Positions 17,854 to 27,776 of a DNA stretch of 46,310 bases are shown piece by piece. Origin of the DNA: Firmicutes bacterium HGW-Firmicutes-4 (GTDB taxonomy: Bacteria; Bacillota; Clostridia; Eubacteriales; Eubacteriaceae); contig PGZR01000010.1 in the NCBI GenBank assembly GCA_002841405.1, positions 1 through 46,310 of the forward strand, given 5' to 3'. Within the stretch, counting starts at the first letter, position 1, and the number at the start of each line of letters is the position of its first letter. The notes beneath the pieces were generated by a model that was not told where the DNA came from, ran no database searches, and saw only the letters and a program-made list of their open reading frames with translations. The position numbers were made by a program, and so were the translations under genes.

Positions 17854-19860
17854 ATGATAAAAAGCGCGGACAAGAAAAGTTGGAAAAAACCATTAATCAT
17901 TTTTGGGATATTCATTTTGCTTTTTTCACCGGGTCAAATTATAGCACAGGAAATGACAGAATCTGCTGGTCAGGGAAATATGTTAACAGAAGAAACGCCA
18001 CTGTTGCCTGATACAGAAGCAGATCAAATAAGCGAAAATTCAGAAGCGACGGAAGACGTCCCAGAAAATAATAGTTTGGATTTACAGACAGATGAAGGGG
18101 AAAAATCAACTACTGAGGAGGAAAAGACTGTTGAGGAATCGACAGAACGATCAGCGATTTATCTGGATATAAACGATTTACAAGTAAACGTCACACCAGT
18201 TGCAGAAAATAAGACTCAGTTTACCATCAGTACTGTCGGTTGTGCTGGAAAAACCGGGATTGGCAAGGTTATGTTTCCCACCTGGACAGAACGAAATGGA
18301 CAGGACGAAATACGTTGGTATGAGGGCATACTCAATAGTAATGGTGAATACAGTATTACTGTGGATAGTAAAGACCACGGCTTTGAAACAGGGGAATATC
18401 ATGTCCATACCTATATTTATGGAGTAATGGGGGAAGTTGCTAAAACATATACCACTAGATACAATCTAGAAAAGCCTAATCCATCAATTAGCGTCAGCGA
18501 AGTAGCGAACAATAGCTATAAAGTTCGAGTAGTTGGGGTGAGTAATCCGAGTGGCGTTGTAAGTGTAAAATTTCCCACCTGGAGTCAGCTGAGTGGACAT
18601 GATGACTTGCGCTGGGAGTCTGGTATTTATGTGGGAAATGACACCTGGGAAGCAACCATTTCAATAAATGATTACAAATGCAGTTATGATACATTTATCA
18701 CGCACACTTATGTAACAGATAAAGATGGACAGCAAAAGTATATTGGCGCGGTTGACCAAATTATCAGCAATCCATTCTTAGCGGAACCGCTAGAAATAAA
18801 AACTCAGCAGGATCGAGATGTATCAAAGTTTTCAATCAGTACTCAAAATTGTGTGGCAAAAACTGGTGTTAAGAGTGTTGTTTTTGCCGTGTGGTCGAAT
18901 CGAAATGGACAAGATGAATTAAGATGGTATGAGGGGGAGTTGGGCCCCGATGGCGAATTTTACGCTTATGTTGACATTGAAAACCATGGCTTTGAATCAG
19001 GCGCTTATGTTACCCACGCTTACTTGCGGGGAACGCGGGGAGAAAACATTGCTTTCGCCAATGCAGAATTTATCATGCCAAATATCAACCCATCCATTGA
19101 ATCTGATAAAGCGGTGCTCAATAATATTTTTAAAATACGAATCAAGAATGCGAGCACTGAAAACGGGGTGTCCAGAATTATGATTCCGACCTGGAGCCTA
19201 ACAAATGGTCAGGATGATGTGCGGTGGGAGACGGCCACCTATATTGGAAATCATACCTGGGAAGCCACTATTAATCTGCGTAACTATAATATTATTGTTG
19301 ATGATTTCATTTCACATGTTTATCTGATCGATCAGAACGGAACATATCATTTTTCGAAAGCTGCAACAAAGAAAATCTTGCAGAATACCGCCACTATTTA
19401 TGGTTTTTTCAATTATCCCCTGGATAAAAATTACAAAGCAAATGCTGGTGATCCCACTGATTGGTTTGGACCCCGATGGGGTGATATCCACGAAGGAATT
19501 GATATCCCAGCCCCCTATAATGCCCCCTGCTATGCGGTTGGCAATGGCGTCGTTGAAAAGGCTGGTTATTTTATGGGATATGGGCGCTATGTTAGAATAC
19601 GAACCACCGATCGATATGGTGAAAGTGTCTCTTTCTTTTATGGCCACCTTCAGGAGATCAATGTGGGTGTGGGACAATCTGTAAGTAAGGGCCAAAAGAT
19701 TGGTTCAGTTGGAGGATCGGGTTATAATGCCCAAGGCAAGTACATTGATAATGCCTATGGCCCTCACCTTCATTTTGGAGCAATTGTCAATGCCGATTAC
19801 GCCTGTGTCGATCCGGAAATATGGATTGACTTTCACAACCCTTACAGTAATGCAAATTGA
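17854..19860 (+). CDS. secreted M23 family metallopeptidase with four GBS-Bsp-like repeats
   Basis: The 668-residue protein has a signal peptide or anchor (hydrophobic at about 13-30) and an acidic Glu/Thr-rich linker to about residue 100. Four repeat modules related to those of the preceding amidase follow, with cores such as PTWTERNGQDEIRWYEG. Residues from about 515 are a C-terminal LytM/M23 domain. The zinc-site motifs are intact: His546 and Asp550 in HEGID, and His640 in HLHF. M23 enzymes cut peptide cross-links of peptidoglycan. The ATG at 17854 follows GAGGGAGAA. The upstream in-frame TTG at 17827 is less well placed. With the amidase it forms a pair attacking different wall bonds through the same targeting module. 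Confidence 0.92.
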   Translation: MIKSADKKSWKKPLIIFGIFILLFSPGQIIAQEMTESAGQGNMLTEETPLLPDTEADQISENSEATEDVPENNSLDLQTDEGEKSTTEEEKTVEESTERSAIYLDINDLQVNVTPVAENKTQFTISTVGCAGKTGIGKVMFPTWTERNGQDEIRWYEGILNSNGEYSITVDSKDHGFETGEYHVHTYIYGVMGEVAKTYTTRYNLEKPNPSISVSEVANNSYKVRVVGVSNPSGVVSVKFPTWSQLSGHDDLRWESGIYVGNDTWEATISINDYKCSYDTFITHTYVTDKDGQQKYIGAVDQIISNPFLAEPLEIKTQQDRDVSKFSISTQNCVAKTGVKSVVFAVWSNRNGQDELRWYEGELGPDGEFYAYVDIENHGFESGAYVTHAYLRGTRGENIAFANAEFIMPNINPSIESDKAVLNNIFKIRIKNASTENGVSRIMIPTWSLTNGQDDVRWETATYIGNHTWEATINLRNYNIIVDDFISHVYLIDQNGTYHFSKAATKKILQNTATIYGFFNYPLDKNYKANAGDPTDWFGPRWGDIHEGIDIPAPYNAPCYAVGNGVVEKAGYFMGYGRYVRIRTTDRYGESVSFFYGHLQEINVGVGQSVSKGQKIGSVGGSGYNAQGKYIDNAYGPHLHFGAIVNADYACVDPEIWIDFHNPYSNAN

Positions 19861-19872
19861 GTCATTGATCGT

Positions 19873-19907
19873 AAAAGAGACTGGGAATAGGTTCCGGGTC
19901 TCTTTTT
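19873..19907 (+). terminator. intrinsic terminator after the M23 gene
   Basis: A 14-bp stem with one internal mismatch or wobble pair (19873-19886 with 19893-19906) ends in a T-run. Confidence 0.85.
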
Positions 19908-19928
19908 GTTTAGTAAAGGAAGATCCTG

Positions 19929-19937
19929 TGTTATAAT
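19929..19937 (+). promoter_or_regulatory. extended -10 promoter before the glycosyltransferase at 19973
   Basis: TGT precedes a perfect TATAAT at 19932-19937. No convincing -35 is seen at 17 bases. The position, just after a terminator and 35 bases before the next start codon, supports it. Confidence 0.5.
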
Positions 19938-19972
19938 AAAATGAATTAGTTTATAGAAATAAAGGTAGGTTT

Positions 19973-20956
19973 ATGAAGTGTGATGTGTCAGTTATTATAC
20001 CAAATTACAATGGAGAAAATTTTATTGCAAATTGCCTGAATAGCATGATGGTGCAAAGTTTTAGTGAGTTCGGACATATGGAAATCATCGTCGTTGACGA
20101 TTGTTCGACAGATACCAGTGTCAGGATTATAAAAACATATCAAAATGTGACTTTACTCGAAAATCCTGTAAATTCCGGTTTTGACAAGTCCGTTAATCAG
20201 GGCATTCTGGCCAGCCGGGGGAAATACTGTTTGCTGTTAAATAATGATGTAGTGACTGATCCAGATTTTGTGAAATATTTATATCTGCACATTGATGATA
20301 ATCCCCGGGTTTTTTCAGTGAGTTCAAAAATGATTCGTTTCTACGAACGTGATAAGCTGGATGACACCGGTGATTTTTATAATATTCTTGGTTGGGGTTA
20401 TAAACGGGGCGATGGACAATCGGTGAATTCTTATAATAAGCCAACCGGCATTTTCAGCACCTGTGCCGGAGCTGGGATTTACCGTCGGTCTATTTTGAAT
20501 GAAATCGGCTTGTTTGACGAGGCGTTTTTTGCTTATATGGAAGATGTGGACATTTCCTACCGGGCCTTGATAAATGGCTATAAAAACCGATACGAGCCCA
20601 AGGCGATCTGTTATCATATCGGTAGCGCAACGACCGCAGAAGGTCAAAAGTATAGCCCGTTCAAAGTACAGATTTCGGCACGTAATAATATTTATGTGGC
20701 TTATAAAAATATGCCGTTAATTCAGTTGCTGTTTAACAGCCCGTTTTTGTTACTGGGATTTTTAGTTAAGTATGCCCTTTTTTTAAAAAGAGGCTTTGGT
20801 CGAGACTATGCGGCTGGAATTAAAGAAGGGCTGAAAAACCATAAAAAGTTAGCGAAGATACCCTTTCAATTGAAAAATCTGGGGCACTATTTTCTTATTG
20901 AAGCGCAGTTGGTATTGAACGTATTTCGATTCATTGAAAATAAAATAAGGAAGTAA
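19973..20956 (+). CDS. family 2 glycosyltransferase
   Basis: The 327-residue enzyme begins with the GT2 nucleotide-binding strand VSVIIPNYNG. VDDCSTD is at 41-47, the metal-binding NND at 90-92 and the acceptor-side motif MEDVD at 189-193. The C-terminal third has a hydrophobic segment around 238-262 flanked by basic residues, suggesting membrane association. This is the layout of WcaA/WbbL-like polysaccharide glycosyltransferases that extend undecaprenyl-linked chains at the inner face of the membrane. The ribosome-binding site is AAAGGTAGG. Donor and acceptor sugars cannot be read from the sequence. Confidence 0.9.
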   Translation: MKCDVSVIIPNYNGENFIANCLNSMMVQSFSEFGHMEIIVVDDCSTDTSVRIIKTYQNVTLLENPVNSGFDKSVNQGILASRGKYCLLLNNDVVTDPDFVKYLYLHIDDNPRVFSVSSKMIRFYERDKLDDTGDFYNILGWGYKRGDGQSVNSYNKPTGIFSTCAGAGIYRRSILNEIGLFDEAFFAYMEDVDISYRALINGYKNRYEPKAICYHIGSATTAEGQKYSPFKVQISARNNIYVAYKNMPLIQLLFNSPFLLLGFLVKYALFLKRGFGRDYAAGIKEGLKNHKKLAKIPFQLKNLGHYFLIEAQLVLNVFRFIENKIRK

Positions 20957-21003
20957 AATGTTTCCTTTTCTACCCTTCCATATTTAAAGGGTATATGGTA
21001 AAA

Positions 21004-21009
21004 TATAAT
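21004..21009 (+). promoter_or_regulatory. candidate -10 element before the glycosyltransferase at 21048
   Basis: A TATAAT at 21004-21009 lies in a 91-base gap that also contains an inverted repeat (TACCCTT with AAGGGTA, 20971-20997) and a short palindrome (GTCTTTTGAAAGAC, 21010-21023). No clear -35 is present. Confidence 0.35.
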
Positions 21010-21047
21010 GTCTTTTGAAAGACAAAAGGGCTTAAGAAAGGCTGAAA

Positions 21048-21914
21048 ATGGAGTTATCGATTATTATTGTTAATTATAAAACAGAAGAATTGACATCAAA
21101 TTGTATTGATTCAATCATAAAAAGTAATACCAAAGGATTGAACTATGAAATCATCCTGGTGGATAATGCTTCCGAAGACGGTAGTATTGAAGCTATTGAA
21201 AAGCAGTTTCCAGCCATAACAATTATAAAAAACACCGAAAACCTGGGATTTTCAAAGGCCAATAATATCGGTATGGAAGCATCACAAGGGGACTATATCC
21301 TTTTGTTGAATTCTGATACGATTGTTGATTTGAATACGTTAAAAGGTGCCATGGCATTTATCAAAGATCATAAACATATCGGGGCCCTCGGTTGTAAGGT
21401 TCTGCTGCCGTCAGGGAGGCTCGATCCAGCCTGTAAACGAAGCTTTCCGACACCGTTAAATGGGCTTTTTCATAGTCTTAATCTGGATTCCGCATTTCCT
21501 GAAAGCACCCGTTTTGGGGCTTATAATCTGACCTATGTGGATGAGAACAAAACATGCTCGATCGATTGTATTATGGGGGCTTTTATGCTGGTTCCAAGAA
21601 GGGTAATCGATGTGGTTGGGATGCTGGATGAGGATTTTTTTATGTATGGGGAAGACGTCGATTGGTGTTATCGGATCAAACAGGCCGGGTTTCAGATCAT
21701 GTATTACCCGGAAGTTCGGATTTTTCATCATAAAAAAGCCAGTGGCATTGGAAAACGGAACCCTAAGGTGATCGCCGCATTTTATGATTCGATGATAATT
21801 TTTTACAATAAACATTATCAAAATAAGTATAATGGGATCACCCGGTGGTGTGTGATCACGGGAACGACAATTATGAAAAAAATAGCATTGGCCAAAAATA
21901 ATCGTAGAAAATAA
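21048..21914 (+). CDS. family 2 glycosyltransferase, rhamnosyltransferase-like
   Basis: The 288-residue enzyme has the compact GT2 form: SIIIVNYKT at the N-terminus, VDNASEDGS at 38-46, NSD at 88-90 and GEDVDWCYR in the second half. This set is typical of dTDP-rhamnosyltransferases of the WbbL group, which fits the rfb genes upstream, although other sugars are possible. There is no strong membrane segment. The ribosome-binding site is AGAAAGG. The next gene, the glycosylphosphotransferase, starts 22 bases after its stop, so they share a transcript. Confidence 0.88.
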   Translation: MELSIIIVNYKTEELTSNCIDSIIKSNTKGLNYEIILVDNASEDGSIEAIEKQFPAITIIKNTENLGFSKANNIGMEASQGDYILLLNSDTIVDLNTLKGAMAFIKDHKHIGALGCKVLLPSGRLDPACKRSFPTPLNGLFHSLNLDSAFPESTRFGAYNLTYVDENKTCSIDCIMGAFMLVPRRVIDVVGMLDEDFFMYGEDVDWCYRIKQAGFQIMYYPEVRIFHHKKASGIGKRNPKVIAAFYDSMIIFYNKHYQNKYNGITRWCVITGTTIMKKIALAKNNRRK

Positions 21915-21936
21915 AACCGGAAGGGGCAGACAAAGA

Positions 21937-23334
21937 ATGATAAAAAGTAATCAGCGTTTTTTTAACTTTATCTTGGTTTTATTCGATATGGGCGTTGTGA
22001 CGGCTTCGCTTTTATTTGCCTGGTATATCCGCTTTGTCTCGCCATTTTTTGACGATGGTGTGCGAACCATGAACTTAAGAGCATATATTGAATTATTAGT
22101 GATCATTATCCCGCTCTATCTGATCCTTTTTCTTTTCTTCGGTCTTTATCAGCCTTATCGCAAACAGCGTTTTTTTAAAGAATGCCGGGAAATAATATTT
22201 GCAAATATTATTGGCATAACGATTTTAATGTCAGCATTGTTTACGATGAAAAGTATTCATTTTTCCCGATATATGTTGGGAATTTTCTTTGTCACTTCTA
22301 CGGTAACGATGATACTGGAGCGGGGTTCGATTCGAAAGATTTTGAGAATGGCCCGGGAACGGGGCTTTAATATCAAGTATATTATTATTGTCGGCGCCGG
22401 TAGTATTGGTCAGACCTTTGCGGCAAAGGTTGCCGGAGATCGGCAGCTGGGTTATAAGGTCACCGGGTATGTTGATGATTATTATCATAAAAGCGATAAG
22501 GATGGGATTCCGATCCTCGGAAAAACCCGGGAAATGAATGAAATCCTTGAAGAATATCAGGTTGATGAGGTAATTATTGCATTGCCTAATACCAGTTATA
22601 AACGGATCGATGAAGTAATCGATATTTGCGAATACCAGGGGATTAAAACCCAAATTATCCCGGATTATTTTCATTTAATTCAGGGAACAACGGCTTATTT
22701 TGATGAATTGGATGGCATTCCTCTGATTAATACCCGCTATATTCCGCTGGATCAGCCATTAAATAAATGGATTAAACGCGTGATTGATATTATCCTTTCG
22801 ATTCTGATTATGATTCTGGTTTCACCAATCATGCTGGTGACAGCAATTCTGGTTAAAGTGACATCACCGGGGCCTATTATCTATAAGCAGATCCGGGTGG
22901 GAATGGGACGAAAAGAGTTTTGGATTTACAAATTCAGATCGATGCGTTGTGATGCCGCCATTCCCGGTGAAATCGGCTGGACCACCGAGAACGATCCGCG
23001 AAAAACAAAATTTGGGGCGTTTATCAGAAAAACCAGTATTGATGAATTGCCACAGTTTTTCAATGTTCTCAAAGGGGACATGAGCATTGTTGGCCCCCGA
23101 CCTGAGCGACCCCATTATGTTACCCAGTTTCAACATGAGATTCCCAAATATATGATTAAACATCATGTCCGCCCGGGGATCACCGGTTGGGCTCAAGTAC
23201 AGGGGTGGCGGGGCGATACCTCAATTCATAAGCGGATCGAGTGCGATATTGAATATATCGAGAAATGGACATTGTGGTTTGATGTCAAAGTCTTTTTTAT
23301 GACGTTTAAAGCGGTATTTGAGAGTGGGTATTAA
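21937..23334 (+). CDS. undecaprenyl-phosphate glycosylphosphotransferase (exopolysaccharide initiating enzyme)
   Basis: The 465-residue membrane protein starts polysaccharide synthesis by transferring a sugar 1-phosphate from a UDP-sugar to undecaprenyl phosphate. It has four to five N-terminal membrane segments (about 10-120) and a Rossmann-like domain with GAGSIGQTFA (about 150-160). After a re-entrant helix it has the C-terminal sugar transferase domain, with the family motifs YKFRSMR, STIDELPQFFNVLKGDMS and VGPRPERP. The architecture is that of WbaP/WcaJ-like enzymes. UDP-glucose from GalU or UDP-galactose is the likely donor. AAGGGG precedes the ATG. The next gene starts two bases after the stop. 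Confidence 0.94.
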   Translation: MIKSNQRFFNFILVLFDMGVVTASLLFAWYIRFVSPFFDDGVRTMNLRAYIELLVIIIPLYLILFLFFGLYQPYRKQRFFKECREIIFANIIGITILMSALFTMKSIHFSRYMLGIFFVTSTVTMILERGSIRKILRMARERGFNIKYIIIVGAGSIGQTFAAKVAGDRQLGYKVTGYVDDYYHKSDKDGIPILGKTREMNEILEEYQVDEVIIALPNTSYKRIDEVIDICEYQGIKTQIIPDYFHLIQGTTAYFDELDGIPLINTRYIPLDQPLNKWIKRVIDIILSILIMILVSPIMLVTAILVKVTSPGPIIYKQIRVGMGRKEFWIYKFRSMRCDAAIPGEIGWTTENDPRKTKFGAFIRKTSIDELPQFFNVLKGDMSIVGPRPERPHYVTQFQHEIPKYMIKHHVRPGITGWAQVQGWRGDTSIHKRIECDIEYIEKWTLWFDVKVFFMTFKAVFESGY

Positions 23335-23336
23335 AT

Positions 23337-25502
23337 TTGAATGGAATATTGTCAAATAAGAAAGCAAAGATTTTTATTTTAATAATTCTGCCACTGATAT
23401 TAGCTGGTTTTGGTGAATTATATTTTTTAATGATCGAAAATAAGATAGCGATTGGATTCTTTCAATCTTGGACAGGAATCACCCAAATCATCGTTGTCGT
23501 TAATTATCTCAGACTATTCTTCTTCATGGGTTTGGCTATTGGATTAAGCGTTTTGACGAATGTTTATGGAATGGAAAAACTAACTGGTTTAGCTTATCAA
23601 TATCGTTTCGGGATTTCGGGAGTGTTGTTGATTGCGCTTGTTTTGTTTGAAATTCATGGTTCATCGATCTTGTATTGGCAGAATTATTTAAGTGATCTGA
23701 CCACTGTTTATGAACCATTAATTGGTATATCGAGAGGGATTCGCAGTGATGAGTGGGCGGTCAATACGCCGATGATGTTGTCACAGTATTATAACAATTC
23801 TGGGTTGTTCCCCTATTTCAGCGAAACCATTCGGGGGACATTAACCGATACCTTTATTATTTATGGTCAGCCAGTACGAGATATTGCCATATTTTTTCGC
23901 CCCTTTCATTGGGGTTACTTATTGCTGGCTCCGGCAAAAGGGTTGTCATTTTTTTGGATTAGCCGGGCGATAGCCCTATTCCTGGTCTCTTTTGAGTTTG
24001 GGATGATACTAGCAAAAAAAAGCAAATTGCTGGCACTGATTTATGCGTTGCTGATCACCTGGTCTCCGGTTGTATCGTGGTGGTTCGCCATCAATGGTCT
24101 TGTTGAAATGCTGGTTTTTGGTCAATTGGTTTTGATCATGATCACATTATATATGAATAGTCAGAATTATTTTAAGCGAATGCTTTATGCTCTGGTGATT
24201 TTAGTTTGTGCCGGTGGATACATTTTAACCTTTTATCCGGCCTGGCAAGTACCGCTGGTCTATGTATTTCTGGCATTATTTATAGGCGTCTTTCTTGAAA
24301 ATCACAAATATTTTATTTGGAATAAAAAAGATGTTGGGATTGGGATTGGATTAATTCTTTTATTAAGTCTAGGTATGATTTATGTTTTATCGAAGTCCGG
24401 TGGAACGATCAGTGCAGTGATGAATACCGTTTATCCGGGAGGCAGTGCGGAGACCGGTGGAAACCAGGTTTCACGATTGTTTTTATATCCGGGGAATCTG
24501 TTTTTTTCATTTTCCCGGGAATTAACTTATGCAAATCTCTGTGAATTGGCAGTTTATTTTGATTTCTTTCCAATGGGATTAATTATGACCGGTTGGGTAT
24601 TAGTCAAACAAAAAAAACTGGACAAATTATTAATTCTGATGCTTGTGACAAATGCGATTCTGATATTATGGTGTTTGTTTCCGTGGCCGGAGTGGCTGGC
24701 AAAAGCGACATTATTAAGTTACTCAAAACCGGTCCGGGCATTTCTGGCAGTGGGGTTTTTAAATATCCTGTTGCTGATCCGAGCCCTTGCTTTATTTGAA
24801 GGTACGTTTTCAAAATGGGTAAAAGCTGGCAGTGCGATGGTGATGAGCCTGGTGATCACACTTTTGGCATTTAAAACATATGAAGGCTATCTTGATTTAA
24901 AGATGAGCATTATTATTTTGTTTTTTTTGTTTGGATCATTTTATATCATTTTAAGTGGAAACAAGGACTGGGCCCGAAAAGCTTTGATCGTGATTTCGCT
25001 CATTATTGTCTTTGTGGCAGGATTGTTTGTCAATCCGGTGGTTAGTGGATTGGATGCTATTTATCAACTGAATTTAATCAAGAAAATCGAGCAGATAAAT
25101 ACGGTGAAAAACGGCTTGTGGATTGTCGACTCGGGAGCAGAAATCGGTTTTCCGGTTATAAACTTACCGCTGATGGCCGGGGCGCCGACAATTAACTCGA
25201 CTAATGTTTATCCCACTCTGGAACGATGGCATTTACTGGATCCTGATGGATCGGAAGAAGAGATTTATAACCGTTATGCCCATATCAGCATGAATTTGAC
25301 CAACACGGATAATGAAACAAATTTTGTTTTAAAGTCGCCAGATCTTTTCGAAGTCAATTTAAACATTAATGATTTAGAAAAAATGGAAGCAGCTTATGTT
25401 TTCACGAAACGTGATTTGTCGATGCTTTCAAGCGAGAAAGTAAGTTTTGATGAACTGGCAGATGAAAATGGATTTAAAATATACACAATAAATTATCATT
25501 AA
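23337..25502 (+). CDS. large polytopic membrane protein, GT-C-like glycosyltransferase candidate
   Basis: The 721-residue protein has at least twelve hydrophobic segments and no cytoplasmic enzyme domain. After the third or fourth segment a loop contains the acidic pair in RSDEWAVNTP, the place where GT-C fold transferases keep catalytic acidic residues. A C-terminal soluble part of about 150 residues follows the last membrane segment. Proteins of this look use undecaprenyl-phosphate-linked sugars outside the membrane, but I do not recognise a characterised family. The start is TTG at 23337, two bases after the upstream stop, with GAGAGTGGG upstream. It begins a run of membrane glycosylation genes reaching 31648. 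Confidence 0.72.
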   Translation: MNGILSNKKAKIFILIILPLILAGFGELYFLMIENKIAIGFFQSWTGITQIIVVVNYLRLFFFMGLAIGLSVLTNVYGMEKLTGLAYQYRFGISGVLLIALVLFEIHGSSILYWQNYLSDLTTVYEPLIGISRGIRSDEWAVNTPMMLSQYYNNSGLFPYFSETIRGTLTDTFIIYGQPVRDIAIFFRPFHWGYLLLAPAKGLSFFWISRAIALFLVSFEFGMILAKKSKLLALIYALLITWSPVVSWWFAINGLVEMLVFGQLVLIMITLYMNSQNYFKRMLYALVILVCAGGYILTFYPAWQVPLVYVFLALFIGVFLENHKYFIWNKKDVGIGIGLILLLSLGMIYVLSKSGGTISAVMNTVYPGGSAETGGNQVSRLFLYPGNLFFSFSRELTYANLCELAVYFDFFPMGLIMTGWVLVKQKKLDKLLILMLVTNAILILWCLFPWPEWLAKATLLSYSKPVRAFLAVGFLNILLLIRALALFEGTFSKWVKAGSAMVMSLVITLLAFKTYEGYLDLKMSIIILFFLFGSFYIILSGNKDWARKALIVISLIIVFVAGLFVNPVVSGLDAIYQLNLIKKIEQINTVKNGLWIVDSGAEIGFPVINLPLMAGAPTINSTNVYPTLERWHLLDPDGSEEEIYNRYAHISMNLTNTDNETNFVLKSPDLFEVNLNINDLEKMEAAYVFTKRDLSMLSSEKVSFDELADENGFKIYTINYH

Positions 25503-25512
25503 AGGAGTAGTG

Positions 25513-26457
25513 ATGGAAAAGGGAAAAAAGACAGCGATATTAATCCCCTGTTATAACGAATCAAAAACCATTGAAAAAGTAATTAAGGATCATCAGGCCG
25601 TGATGCCGGATGCTGATATTTATGTTTATGACAACAATTCCAGTGATGGCACTGACGAAATTGCCCGAAAAGCCGGCGCGATTGTCCGGTATGAGTATCG
25701 GCAGGGGAAAGGGAATGTGGTCAGAGCGATGTTTCGGGACATCGATGCCGACTGCTATATTATGACTGACGGAGATGACACCTACCCCGCTGAATTTGCT
25801 CTGGAATTGGAAAAACAAATTTATGAAAAACGGGCTGATATGGCCATCGGTGATCGGTTGTCATCGACCTATTTCACAGAAAACAAGCGTCCTTTTCATA
25901 ATATCGGAAATGTGCTGGTGCGAAAATTAATCAATGTTTTGTTTAAAGCAGAAGTAAAAGATATCATGACCGGCGCCCGGGGGTTCACCAGAGAATTTAT
26001 CAAGTCCTTTCCAGTAACATCAAAAGGCTTTGAAATAGAAACTGAAATGACGATTTTCGCACTGGATAACAATTTTAAAATTGTTGAGGTGCCCATCGAT
26101 TATCGGGATCGACCGGAAGGCAGTGAGTCAAAACTGAACACCTACTCCGATGGCTATAAGGTTTTAATGACCATTGGAACCTTGTTTCGGGATACCAAAC
26201 CCTATTTGTTTTTTTCGATCGTTTCGCTCGTATTGCTAGTAATCAGTGGGATCTTTTTTGTGCCAATTTTAATGAATTATTTTGAAACTGGCATGGTAGC
26301 CAAATATCCGACTCTGATTGTGATTACGGCCTTGTGGATTATTGCGATCATCAGTTTTTTCAGTGGGGTTATTTTGCAGGTGCTAAAAAAACAGCACCGT
26401 CATAACTTCGAAAGACATCTGAATCTGCTCAACGAGATTTGGAGAAAAGAATCCTGA
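25513..26457 (+). CDS. membrane-anchored GT2, polyprenyl-phosphate sugar synthase-like (GtrB/DPM1 type)
   Basis: The 314-residue protein has an N-terminal GT2 domain with LIPCYNES, DNNSSDGTDE and the metal-binding DGDDTYP, then the segment DIMTGARGF. Two C-terminal membrane helices follow (about 230-255 and 268-292). This is the plan of GtrB and dolichyl-phosphate-mannose synthases, which make a lipid-linked monosaccharide at the inner face of the membrane. The ATG at 25513 lies five bases after AAAGGAG; a GTG directly before it is less likely. It stands next to GT-C candidates that could use its product outside the cell. Confidence 0.87.
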   Translation: MEKGKKTAILIPCYNESKTIEKVIKDHQAVMPDADIYVYDNNSSDGTDEIARKAGAIVRYEYRQGKGNVVRAMFRDIDADCYIMTDGDDTYPAEFALELEKQIYEKRADMAIGDRLSSTYFTENKRPFHNIGNVLVRKLINVLFKAEVKDIMTGARGFTREFIKSFPVTSKGFEIETEMTIFALDNNFKIVEVPIDYRDRPEGSESKLNTYSDGYKVLMTIGTLFRDTKPYLFFSIVSLVLLVISGIFFVPILMNYFETGMVAKYPTLIVITALWIIAIISFFSGVILQVLKKQHRHNFERHLNLLNEIWRKES

Positions 26458-26532
26458 TTTAAATAAAGTATATGTGTTAATAAATTTAAAAAAGCAGAGA
26501 CTAAAAATACAAGATATAAAGAGGATAAGTGA

Positions 26533-27693
26533 TTGGAAGAAAGAGAAATCGAGTTAACAATATTAATGCCTTGTCTGAACGAAGCCGAAACATTGGAAAT
26601 TTGCATCAAGAAGGCGATGTCTTTCTTAACAGATAACAAGGTAAACGGAGAGGTGTTGATTGCCGATAACGGCAGTACAGATGGATCTCAGGATATTGCA
26701 ACAAGAAACGGCGCCCGGGTCGTTAATATCGAACAAAAGGGATATGGTAGCGCTCTGAGAGGTGGCAGTGAAAACGCACGTGGTAAATATATCATTATGG
26801 GCGATGCGGACGATAGTTATAATTTTTTGAACCTGATGCCCTTTCTGGAAAAGCTCAGAGAGGGATATGAATTGGTGATGGGAAACCGGTTTAAAGGTGG
26901 TATTGAAAAAGGGGCGATGCCGCCACTGCATAAGTATCTGGGTAATCCGGTGTTATCATTTATCGGGCGGATTTTTTATCCCAGTGAGATTAAAGATTTT
27001 CATTGCGGACTAAGGGGTTATAATCGTGCTGCTATAAAGAGTCTTCAGTTGCAAACAACTGGAATGGAATATGCTAGCGAAATGGTTGTTCAGGCAACCT
27101 TGCACAAGCTGAGAATGATCGAAGTGCCGACAACCTTATCTCCGGATGGTCGGACACGCCCCCCACATTTGAGGAGCTGGCGGGATGGTTGGCGGCATCT
27201 TAAATTTCTGATGATGTACAGTCCTAATTGGACATTCTTGTATCCTGGTCTGATTTTATCTGTTGTCGGGCTGCTGATGATGGTGATTATCGGGGTAGGG
27301 CCAACCAAAATCGGTAATGTCAACTTTGGTATCAATACGATGATGTATGGATCGGCGAGCTTGTTGGTGGGTGTCAATATCATCCTGTTCTCTATGTTTA
27401 CCAAAGCTTATGCACTAAGTTCGGGATTTATTCCCAACAGTCCCAAAACAATTGGCATTTTTGAGAAGTTTACCGTCGAAAAAGGTGTTGTGATTGGGGT
27501 CGCGTTAACCTTGTTGGGTATTGCTGCCACCATTTTTGCTTTTATAATTTGGGGTAATAACTCTTTTGGAAACCTGCAGCCAGAATCAATTATGAAAATA
27601 ACGATTCCAGCGACAACACTGATTGCCATCGGAATTGAATTGATTTTTGCCAGTTTCTTTTTGGGAATTCTGGAAATAGAAAGAAAAAAATAG
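26533..27693 (+). CDS. second membrane-anchored GT2, polyprenyl-phosphate sugar synthase-like
   Basis: The 386-residue protein has the same plan as the gene at 25513. It has LMPCLNEAETL, DNGSTDGSQD and the metal site GDADDSY, then FHCGLRGYNR and a GMEYASEM motif. About four membrane helices follow from residue 230 on, so its membrane part is larger. The sequence differs enough from the first synthase to suggest another sugar. It starts at TTG (26533), with AGAGG nine bases upstream, and no other start codon precedes the conserved region. The 75-base gap before it holds no visible terminator. Confidence 0.88.
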   Translation: MEEREIELTILMPCLNEAETLEICIKKAMSFLTDNKVNGEVLIADNGSTDGSQDIATRNGARVVNIEQKGYGSALRGGSENARGKYIIMGDADDSYNFLNLMPFLEKLREGYELVMGNRFKGGIEKGAMPPLHKYLGNPVLSFIGRIFYPSEIKDFHCGLRGYNRAAIKSLQLQTTGMEYASEMVVQATLHKLRMIEVPTTLSPDGRTRPPHLRSWRDGWRHLKFLMMYSPNWTFLYPGLILSVVGLLMMVIIGVGPTKIGNVNFGINTMMYGSASLLVGVNIILFSMFTKAYALSSGFIPNSPKTIGIFEKFTVEKGVVIGVALTLLGIAATIFAFIIWGNNSFGNLQPESIMKITIPATTLIAIGIELIFASFFLGILEIERKK

Positions 27694-27776
27694 CAACATT
27701 TCAGGCAAGCTAGAGAAAAATTTAGGTTGTCTGTTATTTTGCTTGAAAAAATAAAAACGATTGAGAGGGAAATAAG

